A stretch of DNA of 64,000 nucleotides from UBA8437 sp963694825 (lineage in GTDB: Bacteria; Planctomycetota; Planctomycetia; Planctomycetales; Planctomycetaceae): NCBI GenBank assembly GCA_963694825.1, contig CAVOEV010000001.1, positions 1 through 64,000 on the forward strand. The letters are read 5' to 3'. Under the pieces are notes generated by a model. It was given only the letters and a program-made list of their open reading frames with translations. It was not told the origin of the DNA and ran no database searches. Made by a program: the position numbers and the translations under genes. Below, one piece after another: positions 26,666 through 34,803 of this stretch. How positions within the stretch are numbered: the stretch's first letter is position 1; each line of letters opens with the position of its first letter.

Positions 26666-27166
26666 ATGCGTGTGATGTTCTGGGCACGTGGGCGAGCGAG
26701 GTTCAGTGATATTTTAGCAGCGACCCTTTTGGGGCTGCTGGTGTTGGTGTTTGCGGGGTCGGTTACTGCCCAGGACGGTAAGGCGTCCGAACCACCTGCT
26801 GCCGCGGCCGCGGCTGCGACTGACGCGGTTGCCGATGGCGAAGCGGCGGGCGAAGTGTCCGAGCCGCCGTCGTTGTCGGGTATGGCTGTGCCGATCATCG
26901 GCATGGGTTTGATCTTCTACTTCATCGTACTGCGTCCTCAGAAGAAGGCTCGAAAGAAACAAGAGGCGTTGGTCGAGTCTTTGAAGAAGCACGACCGTGT
27001 GGTGACCATCGGCGGCATCGTGGGGACGATCATTTCGATCGACACGGACAACGAAGAGGTGGTGTTGGAGGTTGGGCCAGACACTCAATTGAGACTGTTG
27101 CGTCGTAGCATCCAGGGTCCCAAGCCGTTCGGCAGTGATGTCGATTCGGATTCGGGCCTTAGTTAG
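26666..27166 (+). CDS. yajC: Preprotein translocase subunit YajC
   Basis: A 166-residue YajC. The core is AVPIIGMGLIFYFIVLRPQKKARKKQ, one span followed by the basic PQxK motif, then the conserved KHDRVVTIGGIVGTIISID domain. Unlike the short enterobacterial protein it has a second, N-terminal hydrophobic segment that could be a signal peptide (DILAATLLGLLVLVFAGSVTAQ) and an Ala/Glu-rich linker of about 40 residues before the YajC span. If cleaved, the mature protein keeps one span. YajC associates with SecDF at the Sec translocon; the secDF gene lies two genes downstream. Confidence 0.93.
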   Translation: MRVMFWARGRARFSDILAATLLGLLVLVFAGSVTAQDGKASEPPAAAAAAATDAVADGEAAGEVSEPPSLSGMAVPIIGMGLIFYFIVLRPQKKARKKQEALVESLKKHDRVVTIGGIVGTIISIDTDNEEVVLEVGPDTQLRLLRRSIQGPKPFGSDVDSDSGLS

Positions 27167-27245
27167 AGGAAGTCGTCACGGCGAGTCGGTTCCAGGGACT
27201 CGGTTTCACAGGTCAGGCTGGCACAGGTAAGGACAGGTCAAGGCG

Positions 27246-28100
27246 ATGAACGAACTCGGATTGCTGCGGATCTTGGCCGAGATTCCTGCTTGGGGGACGG
27301 GTCTGGGGTTTGTGGCTGCGGTGATTGGCGGAATTCTGGTTTCGCGGCGGTTGTCGGTTCGCGAGGAGTTTGCCGACAGTTATGTGACGATGGGCGTGCT
27401 GGGTTTTGGTGGCCTGATTGCCGTGGGGTCTCTTGTCCCCGGCCTGTTCTTCGATCTGGAGAACGGTACGCGGTTCCTGTTGGGGCTGGGCGTGGTCTTG
27501 ATCGGTCTGGGCATCTGGATGTTTTCGCGAGAAATGTTACCGGGCCGACTGGTGGCCGTGCTCTGCCTGTTGTACGTGGCGATCGTGGCAACGGTGTATT
27601 GTCTGCAGCCGCAGTGGTATTTCGACAGTGGTGACGGGACGCGAGCCATCCTGTTGATTTCGGCGACGTTCGTGGTGCCTTTGAGCCTGGGTCGATTGCT
27701 GGCGATGGCATTACGGATGGAGGACCTGACGTTTCGCTTGGGTTTTGTGCTGACGGCGATCACGCTGGCCCTGTGGCCGATGGCCAAAGAAGTGGTCGCT
27801 CGAGCCGCGGAGAACTGGGTGCACGAAGAAGCCGAGAAGAAGTGGGACGCGGGGACCAAGTCGTATCCGGTCACGGCCGAGATCAAGGAAACTCTGGGTC
27901 GAGTTCGTCCGAAGCTGACGGTTCACTATCTGTCGGACGGAAAGAGTTCGGATAGGGTGAAGCCGGCGAGTCGGCCGAGTACGATTGGTGAGCCGGCTGA
28001 GAAACCGGCTGAGAAACCGGCTGAGAAACCGGCTGAGAAACCAGCTGAGAAACCAGCTGAGAAACCGGCTGAGAAACCGGCTGAAACGGGCACGAAGTGA
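27246..28100 (+). CDS. Multi-span membrane protein with a PAEK-repeat tail
   Basis: A 284-residue protein with about six predicted spans in the first 200 residues (LGFVAAVIGGILVSRRL, VLGFGGLIAVGSLVPGLFF, FLLGLGVVLIGLGIWMF, AVLCLLYVAIVATVYCL, and two more). A charged cytoplasmic region follows, then seven PAEK repeats at the C-terminus, encoded by exact or nearly exact 12-base repeats. I do not recognise the family. It lies between yajC and secDF, and its TGA overlaps the ATG of secDF. A Sec-associated accessory role is only an inference from this position. Confidence 0.75.
   Translation: MNELGLLRILAEIPAWGTGLGFVAAVIGGILVSRRLSVREEFADSYVTMGVLGFGGLIAVGSLVPGLFFDLENGTRFLLGLGVVLIGLGIWMFSREMLPGRLVAVLCLLYVAIVATVYCLQPQWYFDSGDGTRAILLISATFVVPLSLGRLLAMALRMEDLTFRLGFVLTAITLALWPMAKEVVARAAENWVHEEAEKKWDAGTKSYPVTAEIKETLGRVRPKLTVHYLSDGKSSDRVKPASRPSTIGEPAEKPAEKPAEKPAEKPAEKPAEKPAEKPAETGTK
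27997..28080. repeat. 12-bp in-frame tandem repeat (PAEK)
   Basis: Seven 12-base units of the form GCTGAGAAACCG, two of them differing by one base, plus a degenerate eighth. They encode the Pro-Ala-Glu-Lys tail of the membrane protein. Length changes stay in frame. Confidence 0.95.
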
Positions 28101-31100
28101 TGGTTGATCGAATGGTGAGTGGAATCACGATGAGCAAGTCGACCGGGAGTGGCGTGATGAGGAGTGTGTGGAGTCTGGCCTGTGTGCCGGCGTTGTTACT
28201 GGTGTTGTCGGTGTCGGGTTGCAGTGACACGGATCCGATGATCAAGTTGCGTCGTGCCGGTGCGGTGGTCGAGCAGGATGACGAGCGCGAGAAGATCGAG
28301 CGAGTGGTGTTGTCTCGTTCGGCAAGTCCGTCTCAGTTGGCCGAGCAGCTTACTGACCTGGCTCGGGTGTCTCGCGTGTTGGTGCTGGACCTTTCGGGGA
28401 CTCGCATCACCGACGAGCAGTTGGGTGAATTGTCCGAGTTGGACGAACTGCACAGCTTAGATTTGTCGGACACGGCGATCACGAGTGCGGGGTTGTCGAA
28501 CCTGTCGAAGCTGACGGGTTTGCGCAAGTTGACTCTTTCGAACACACTGGTGAACAATGCGGGTTTGGAGAAGCACATCCCGAGTTTTACGGCGTTGGAA
28601 ACTTTGGAGTTGTCGAGATCAAAGCGTCCCGAGCGGGACATCGTGTCGGACGACGACGCGGGCCTGATCGAGACGATTTTTTCGGGCATCAATCTAGGCA
28701 TTGATTTGGCTGGCGGAGCGATTCTGATCCTGGAAGTGGACGAGGAGTTGCGTGCGAAGCAGGGCAAGGAGTTGACCGCCGACGTGATGTCTCAGATGGC
28801 CACCGCGATCAACAAGCGGGCCAACCCTGGCGGCAACAAGGAATTGACGGTTCGGCCGGTGGGTACGAACCGGATCGAGGTGATCATCCCCAAGGCGGAC
28901 CCGCAGGTGGTCGAGCAGACCAAGCGGATGATGACGCGTCTGGGGAGTCTCGAGTTGGCGATCTTGGCCAATTCTCGAGACGCCAAGTTCCAGAACCTGG
29001 TCCAGAAGGCAGGGGCGTTGCCAGACGGCGAGACGCAGGTCATCGAGATTGTGGTGGACGGCGGTTCGAGTCGATCGCGACTGTTGGGTGAGTGGTTGCC
29101 GGTGGATCCCAATGGTGAGGTGGACAGCAGTTACGACGTGTTGGTCGAGCCGCGTGCGAACCTGAAGGGTGTGGAGGTCGAGCACGTATTGGTGTCGTAC
29201 GAGGACGAGAACCTGCGTGTCAAGGGTGAGCATCTTTACCGTGTCTACCAGACCAACGACGACAACGGCCGGTTGGCGGTCGGTTTCACTCTGAACATTG
29301 GCGGTTCGAACCGCTTTGCCGATTTGACCGGCAGCAACGAGCCGGACAAGTCCGAGGGGTTTTACCGTCGGTTGGCGATCATCCTGGACGGAAAGGTCTT
29401 TTCGGCGCCGACTCTTGAGAGTCGGATCAGCAGCAGCGGCATCATCCGAGGCGACTTCACTCGCCAGGAGATCAACGAGTTGATTGGTGTGCTTGAGGCG
29501 GGGGCATTGGAAGTGCCCTTGAAGCCCGAGCCGATCAGCGAGATGACAATTTCTCCGACACTTGGCGGCGACGTTCAGAGGAAGGGTGTGGTAGCGATCT
29601 CGATCGCATCGATCACAGTGGTTGTGTTCATGATCGGCTACTACCGTTTCTCGGGTGTTGTGGCCGTGATTTGTCTGATGTTGAACCTGGTGTTGGTGAT
29701 GGGGACGATGATCTTCATCGAGGCGACCTTCACGTTGCCGGGCTTGGCCGGTTTGGTGCTGACTATCGGAATGGCAGTCGATGCGAACGTATTGATTTTC
29801 GAGCGGATCCGTGAGGAGCAGCGACGTGGTGGCGTGGTCCGAATGGCGATCCAGAACGGTTTCAACCGGGCGTTCACCACGATTGTCGACGCCAACGTGA
29901 CCACGTTGTTGGTGGCGGTGGTGTTGTACATGATCGGCACTGATCAGGTTCGCGGTTTTGCGGTGACACTGTTCATCGGGATCGTGATGAGCATGTTCAC
30001 GGCGTTGTTTGTGGGCCGGTTGTTGTTTGACATCTGGGAGCGGCTCAAGCATCGCGAGCAGTTGAAGATGAACAGTCTGCCGGGCATTACCGGTCGGGAG
30101 TTCAATTTTGTCGGGCGTCAGAAGATTGCCGCGGTGGTGTCGTTGATTGTGATCGTCTGCGGTATGACCGCCTTGTTTTCTCGGGGCGCGAGTAATTTCG
30201 ATATCGATTTTCGTGGTGGTCGCGCGGTAAGTTTCGAGTTGTTGAGAACACCGGATGATGCGTCAACGGACACGGTTCGCGACAAGTTGCAGAGTGTCGA
30301 GGACGCGAAATCGCTGAGCGATTCTATGTCGCTTGAGGAATTGACGGGGATCGGTGCAGATGACGCGGCGGTTGCGATCGATGGTCGGCGACGGTTTCGT
30401 TTGCGGACGACGACCACTCGGACGTCCGGGGGCGACGGAGATACGGTCAACCAGCGTATCCAGAATTGGATCGCCTCGGCATTCGCTGCGGATTCGGAAT
30501 ACCAGTTGGCGACCATGTCTGTTCGTCCGGGTCCTGTTGCGGAAATCGACGATCCATTGGATGCGGATTACCACCAAGGGCACCAAGTCACCGTGTCGTT
30601 TTCGAGTGACGACAAGGTCGAGGTACAACGTGAGAACGTCCAGGCGTACGTGGCGGAGGCATTGGCTGGTGCGTTGGGCGGTGGGAGTGAGTCAGCGAAG
30701 GGTGACGCGGTTCAGGCCGAGTTGGAGTTCGAGATTTCAGCTGGCGGATCCGATCCGCTTGCGGCTCGATCCCTGATCTGGGCCGTGCGGTTCAAGAAGT
30801 CGATCACCGGTGCGACGATCGAGACGGCATTGGCCGGTATGGTTGCGAGTCTGGACGGTCAACCTCGTTTTGACGAGGTGACATCGTTCGACAGTGCTGT
30901 GGCGAACGAAATGCAGCAGTCAGCGATTTTGGCGATGCTGTTCAGCCTGGTGGCGATCGTGGCCTATATCTGGTTCCGTTTCCAGCGAATTGATTTCGGC
31001 TTGGCGGCGGTTGTGGCGTTGGTACACGACGTACTGGTTGTGTTGGGTGGTGTTGCACTGGCGGGTTTGGCGGCTTCGGAGATGGGGATGGACGGTGGCG

Positions 31101-31528
31101 TATTTCTGTTGCAGGACTTCAAGATCAACCTGCCGATGGTGGCCGCCTTCTTGACCATTGTCGGGTATTCGTTGAACGACACGATCGTCGTGTTTGACCG
31201 TATCCGCGAGGTGCGTGGCAAGAATCCCTCGTTGACGCCCGAGATGGTCAACCAGAGTCTGAACCAGACCTTGGCACGAACTCTGTTGACCTCACTGACC
31301 ACATTGATCGTGGTCGTGATCCTGTACTTTGGAGGAGGAGACGGGATCCACGGTTTCGCCTTCTGCTTGGTGGTGGGCGTGGTGGTGGGAACCTACAGTT
31401 CGATCTTTGTGGCGAGTCCGGCGTTGCTTTGGATGATGAACCCGAACAGCCTGTTCAATCGTCTGGTCGGGAGTGCTCCGGGCGGGTCGAATGTTCGATC
31501 GAGGCAGGCGACGGCGACCGAGTCGTAG
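28100..31528 (+). CDS. secD: SecDF fusion with an N-terminal lipobox and leucine-rich repeats
   Basis: A 1142-residue fused SecD-SecF translocase, driven by the proton gradient and assisting Sec export. SecD signatures: INLGIDLAGG (about residue 200), VLEAGALEVPLKP and AVDANVLIFERIREE. SecF signatures: NFDIDFRGG and GYSLNDTIVVFDRIRE. Two features are unusual. The first hydrophobic segment ends in a lipobox, SVSGC (Cys41), and about 80 residues of leucine-rich repeats (DLSGTRITDEQLGELSELDE onward, residues about 92-171) stand before the SecD core. The SecF first periplasmic loop is also enlarged to roughly 250 residues. The start is uncertain: ATG at 28100 overlaps the previous TGA, and 28130 is an alternative. 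Convergent with the next SDR. Confidence 0.95.
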   Translation: MVDRMVSGITMSKSTGSGVMRSVWSLACVPALLLVLSVSGCSDTDPMIKLRRAGAVVEQDDEREKIERVVLSRSASPSQLAEQLTDLARVSRVLVLDLSGTRITDEQLGELSELDELHSLDLSDTAITSAGLSNLSKLTGLRKLTLSNTLVNNAGLEKHIPSFTALETLELSRSKRPERDIVSDDDAGLIETIFSGINLGIDLAGGAILILEVDEELRAKQGKELTADVMSQMATAINKRANPGGNKELTVRPVGTNRIEVIIPKADPQVVEQTKRMMTRLGSLELAILANSRDAKFQNLVQKAGALPDGETQVIEIVVDGGSSRSRLLGEWLPVDPNGEVDSSYDVLVEPRANLKGVEVEHVLVSYEDENLRVKGEHLYRVYQTNDDNGRLAVGFTLNIGGSNRFADLTGSNEPDKSEGFYRRLAIILDGKVFSAPTLESRISSSGIIRGDFTRQEINELIGVLEAGALEVPLKPEPISEMTISPTLGGDVQRKGVVAISIASITVVVFMIGYYRFSGVVAVICLMLNLVLVMGTMIFIEATFTLPGLAGLVLTIGMAVDANVLIFERIREEQRRGGVVRMAIQNGFNRAFTTIVDANVTTLLVAVVLYMIGTDQVRGFAVTLFIGIVMSMFTALFVGRLLFDIWERLKHREQLKMNSLPGITGREFNFVGRQKIAAVVSLIVIVCGMTALFSRGASNFDIDFRGGRAVSFELLRTPDDASTDTVRDKLQSVEDAKSLSDSMSLEELTGIGADDAAVAIDGRRRFRLRTTTTRTSGGDGDTVNQRIQNWIASAFAADSEYQLATMSVRPGPVAEIDDPLDADYHQGHQVTVSFSSDDKVEVQRENVQAYVAEALAGALGGGSESAKGDAVQAELEFEISAGGSDPLAARSLIWAVRFKKSITGATIETALAGMVASLDGQPRFDEVTSFDSAVANEMQQSAILAMLFSLVAIVAYIWFRFQRIDFGLAAVVALVHDVLVVLGGVALAGLAASEMGMDGGVFLLQDFKINLPMVAAFLTIVGYSLNDTIVVFDRIREVRGKNPSLTPEMVNQSLNQTLARTLLTSLTTLIVVVILYFGGGDGIHGFAFCLVVGVVVGTYSSIFVASPALLWMMNPNSLFNRLVGSAPGGSNVRSRQATATES

Positions 31529-31539
31529 GCCGGAACGTG

Positions 31540-32376
31540 TTAGGCGGACCAGGCCTGGTGTCCGCCATCGACTCGGATAGTCTGTCCGCTGACGAACTGG
31601 CCCAACGGTCCGGCGAAGAATTCGACGACTCGAGCCACCTCGTCGACCGTGGCGATTCGTTCGAGAGTACCTTCGGTGACCATCCGCTGCTGGTCGACAT
31701 CTCGGGTGTTCATGAACCGTCCGGTGCGTGTATCACCGGGTGCGAGGCTGTTGACGGTGATGTTGTGCGGTCTGAGTTGTTGAGCGAGGCTTCGAGTGTA
31801 GGCCACCTGACCGGCCTTGGCCGTGGCATAGATGGCACCTTGTGCGGTTCCAGTGAAGGCTGCGATCGAGCTGATCGTGATGATCCGTCCTCCTGGGCTC
31901 GGATCCTCGCTGGATTGTTCGTTGCGTTGGATCATCCTGCCGGCGACGTCTCGGCAGACGAGGATGGTGGTCAGCAGGTTGCGGTCGAGCACGGCCTTGA
32001 TGTCATCGGGGCTGATCATCACGGCGTCGTTGGGGTCGGGTTTTCCGCCCAGTGCGGCGATATCGCCTCCGGCGTTGTGGACCAGGATGTCGATTGGTCC
32101 CAGTTGTTGTGTGACATCGCTGACGATCCGTTCGACGTGTTCGCCGTCAGTAAGATCGGCGAGTACTTTGAGTGTCTGGACCTGTCCGAATTCACCGATT
32201 TCTCGGGCGGTATCGGTCAGCGTGGTGCCTTCGCCGTATTCACTGGGCCCTTGCTCCCGCATTCCGTGGACACCGACTTTGGCTCCGGCTGCGGCGAGGT
32301 GTTCGGCGAACGCTCGGCCGAGTCCTCGTCCGGCGCCGGTCACCAGCGCCACCTGGCCTTCAAGAAATCGGGTCAT
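31540..32376 (-). CDS. SDR family oxidoreductase
   Basis: A 278-residue classical SDR. TGAGRGLG binds the cofactor, HNAGG follows, and the catalytic residues are SSIAAFTGTAQGAIYATAKAG (YATAK). The end GQFVSGQTIRVDGGHQAW is typical. An insert around residues 45-65 (EQGPSEYGEGTTLTDTAREIGEFGQ) lengthens the region after strand 2. It is convergent with secDF (11 bp) and lies 48 bp downstream of the metallophosphoesterase gene. Substrate unknown. Confidence 0.88.
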   Translation of the reverse strand: MTRFLEGQVALVTGAGRGLGRAFAEHLAAAGAKVGVHGMREQGPSEYGEGTTLTDTAREIGEFGQVQTLKVLADLTDGEHVERIVSDVTQQLGPIDILVHNAGGDIAALGGKPDPNDAVMISPDDIKAVLDRNLLTTILVCRDVAGRMIQRNEQSSEDPSPGGRIITISSIAAFTGTAQGAIYATAKAGQVAYTRSLAQQLRPHNITVNSLAPGDTRTGRFMNTRDVDQQRMVTEGTLERIATVDEVARVVEFFAGPLGQFVSGQTIRVDGGHQAWSA

Positions 32377-32424
32377 GATTAGCCTGTTGTTTCCGGCTGC
32401 TGAAGTTGCCCGGGGTGAAAAGGA

Positions 32425-33348
32425 TCATTTATCGGCCGAGGGGTCGGCGAGCGTCCGGACGGTCTTGTGTTGGACTCCATCGAGCATCAGGTTGGCCAGC
32501 ACGGGGCCCTTGGCGGTCATGGTGACCCAGACGAAGTGATCGAACCGACCATCCTGTTGTCCGGTGAGCGTGGAGCTGCCGCCGGTTGTGGCGAGCATGT
32601 AGTATTCTTGGCCCCGTCGGATGAAGCGTGCGTAGGCGTGTTTGTGTCCACTGAATACGGTGTACTGCCTGCCGGAAAGTGCGTCTTCGATTTGAGTCCA
32701 GCCCTGTTTGGCGAGATCGGTTTGTGGGTAGGTCCAGGTTGGCTTGTGGGTGATGACAAACGTCCATCTGACGTCTCGGTTTTCCTTGAGCGTCTTCACG
32801 GCCCAGTCACGTTGGGGTTGGCTGAAGTGGAACGGGCCGGTCTTGGGTGGGTCTTCGGAGTTGAGCACCAGGAACAGGCAGTCGTGGTAGAGGAAGTGGT
32901 AGTAGCTGCGTCGGAACCGTCGGTTCCAGTCGTCGTTCATTGGAATGTTACTGATGTCGTGGTTGCCGGCACAGAAGAAGAAAGGCATTTCGAGCCGATC
33001 GACAACCGTTTCGAACTCGGACCATTCGAGTGCCCACTGTCCCGGGTCTTCGGTGTAGCCTTCGATGAGGTCACCGACGGAGAGGACGAATTCGGGTTGC
33101 ATGAGGTTGATTTGATCGACAGCCCGGCTGAAGACACCAGGCCGTCGGCCTCCGGTTCGGTCGGTGACGATCACGAACTGAAAGTTTTCGCGTCGGTCGT
33201 TGAACTGAAGGTTGGTCCACGGGTTGCGGTCTCCGGTCTGAATCCGGACATGTTCGGGCAACGGGTTGGTTTGGGGCGCCGTGCTGGAAACGGTGGCAGC
33301 AGCGGCGAGGATGAGCGCGACGGTCAGTGCCAGACAGAATTGTTTCAC
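32425..33348 (-). CDS. Exported metallophosphoesterase (calcineurin-like)
   Basis: A 307-residue calcineurin-like phosphoesterase with a signal peptide (VKQFCLALTVALILAAAATVSS). Metal motifs: VGDLIEG, GNHD, an ITHKP His and GHKHAY. The first motif, normally DxH, reads VTDRTGG here, a substitution I associate with planctomycete members; it may alter the second metal site. Both candidate starts are GTG. I chose 33348 because it gives a standard signal peptide; 33384 would add 12 residues. It is followed at 48 bp by the SDR gene. Substrate unknown. Confidence 0.85.
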   Translation of the reverse strand: MKQFCLALTVALILAAAATVSSTAPQTNPLPEHVRIQTGDRNPWTNLQFNDRRENFQFVIVTDRTGGRRPGVFSRAVDQINLMQPEFVLSVGDLIEGYTEDPGQWALEWSEFETVVDRLEMPFFFCAGNHDISNIPMNDDWNRRFRRSYYHFLYHDCLFLVLNSEDPPKTGPFHFSQPQRDWAVKTLKENRDVRWTFVITHKPTWTYPQTDLAKQGWTQIEDALSGRQYTVFSGHKHAYARFIRRGQEYYMLATTGGSSTLTGQQDGRFDHFVWVTMTAKGPVLANLMLDGVQHKTVRTLADPSADK

Positions 33349-33426
33349 GGTGTGTGTCCCAAAGGAGGGTTGGGTTGGGTGCACAGGTTAGACTTCGTGA
33401 GTCGCAGTCGCAATCGTCGACGGTGT

Positions 33427-34653
33427 TTAGCGGAGGCGTTGTCCGTTGAAGAAGACGGCTTCGAGAGAGCCTGGGAAGGTGGTGCCCTCGAACGGAGACC
33501 ATCCACAGAGAGTGGCCAGGTTGTCGCGATGGATCGTGACGGGGCGATTGAGGTTGAGCACGGTCAGTGCGGCGTTGTAGCCGGGTGCGATTCGTCCAAA
33601 GCGTCGTGGAGCGGTGTAGGGATTGACGAATGTGCCGGGGTTCTCGCAGCAGACGGCTGCGATGCGTTGTGGAGTGAATTGGGCTTCGGCGATCATCCAG
33701 GTCACGAAGGCTGCGTAGGTGTCCAGGTGTGGTTGGCCGGAGACTCCGTCGTCTTTTTCTTCGAGTGTGTGCGGTGCGTGATCGGTGGCGAGGTAATCGA
33801 GTGTTCCGTCGCGGAGTGCTTCGAGCATGGCCAGTCGATCGTCACCGGTTCGAAGCGGTGGGTTCATCTGCATCAGACCACGATTCTCGTCGGTGATTGA
33901 CTCGGTATCGTAATAGATGTGGTGCGGGGTCACCTCGCAGGTGACTGCAACCCCGGCTGCTCGAGCGGCTCGGATCAGCGGCAGTCCGTCCTTGGCCGAG
34001 TAGTGGCAGAGTTTTCCGCTGAGTCCGTACTTTTGGATCATTTGCAGTGCGAAGCGAGTTGCGGACACTTCACATTCGGGTGGTCGTTTCTGTTCGTGTG
34101 TCGGGGCATCGGCATGTGTGACGAGCAGTTCGGGGTCTTCGCAGTGAAAGCTGACCGAGCAGCCTCGATAGTGTGCCAGCGTGGTCTCGAGTTCTGCGAG
34201 CGAGCTGAAGAACAGGTCTCCGACACTGGGCCCCATGTAGGCTTTGTAGGGGACGGTCGAGGTGAGTGGTCGAGTGCCGGGTCCGATTCCGGCGTAGAGA
34301 GTCACGTGGACATCGCAGTTGCGGGATGCGAGGTGTTGGCATTTGGCGTCGTAGCTGTCGTCATCAACAGGTGCGTCGGGGTTGTTGGGCATGTCGGCCA
34401 CGTGGACGATTCCGCCGTTGAGTGCTGCCTGGCCGACTGTGACGAAGTTTTCCTTGTGAGTTTCGCGGCCGCTGGTGTCGTCGCGAGCGTGGATGTGAAT
34501 GTCTCCCATCCCGGCAAACACCAGGCAGTCGTCATCGAAGACGGCATCGGGTGTGCCCAGTCGCTCGCCCACTTCGGCAATCTCGGTGCCGTCGAAGCGA
34601 ACCTGTGCGGTGGTGATGGTGTCGGTGCTGACCAGCCGTCCCTGGATAATCAC
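33427..34653 (-). CDS. pyrC: Dihydroorotase
   Basis: A 408-residue amidohydrolase of the dihydroorotase family, which closes carbamoyl-aspartate to dihydroorotate in pyrimidine synthesis. GDIHIHARDD carries the first metal His pair, HCEDPELLV a further His, and TPHHIYYD and LATDHAPHTLEEKDDG complete the site. NFVTVGQAALNGGIVHVADMPN matches the family. The start is GTG at 34653. Length fits the 400-430 residue type. No other pyr genes are in the window. Confidence 0.9.
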   Translation of the reverse strand: MIIQGRLVSTDTITTAQVRFDGTEIAEVGERLGTPDAVFDDDCLVFAGMGDIHIHARDDTSGRETHKENFVTVGQAALNGGIVHVADMPNNPDAPVDDDSYDAKCQHLASRNCDVHVTLYAGIGPGTRPLTSTVPYKAYMGPSVGDLFFSSLAELETTLAHYRGCSVSFHCEDPELLVTHADAPTHEQKRPPECEVSATRFALQMIQKYGLSGKLCHYSAKDGLPLIRAARAAGVAVTCEVTPHHIYYDTESITDENRGLMQMNPPLRTGDDRLAMLEALRDGTLDYLATDHAPHTLEEKDDGVSGQPHLDTYAAFVTWMIAEAQFTPQRIAAVCCENPGTFVNPYTAPRRFGRIAPGYNAALTVLNLNRPVTIHRDNLATLCGWSPFEGTTFPGSLEAVFFNGQRLR

Positions 34654-34803
34654 TGTTGGTCGCCTTGCGATGCCGGCGTACGGGTTGTGTGGAGTGTGTG
34701 AATCGGTGGTCGGTTTGAACTGTGCGAGTGACCAGAATACGCTATACGAGGCTGCTCGCCAAATGGGTGTCCTACGGGAAGTGTCTTCTGGAGAGTGTTC
34801 AGC

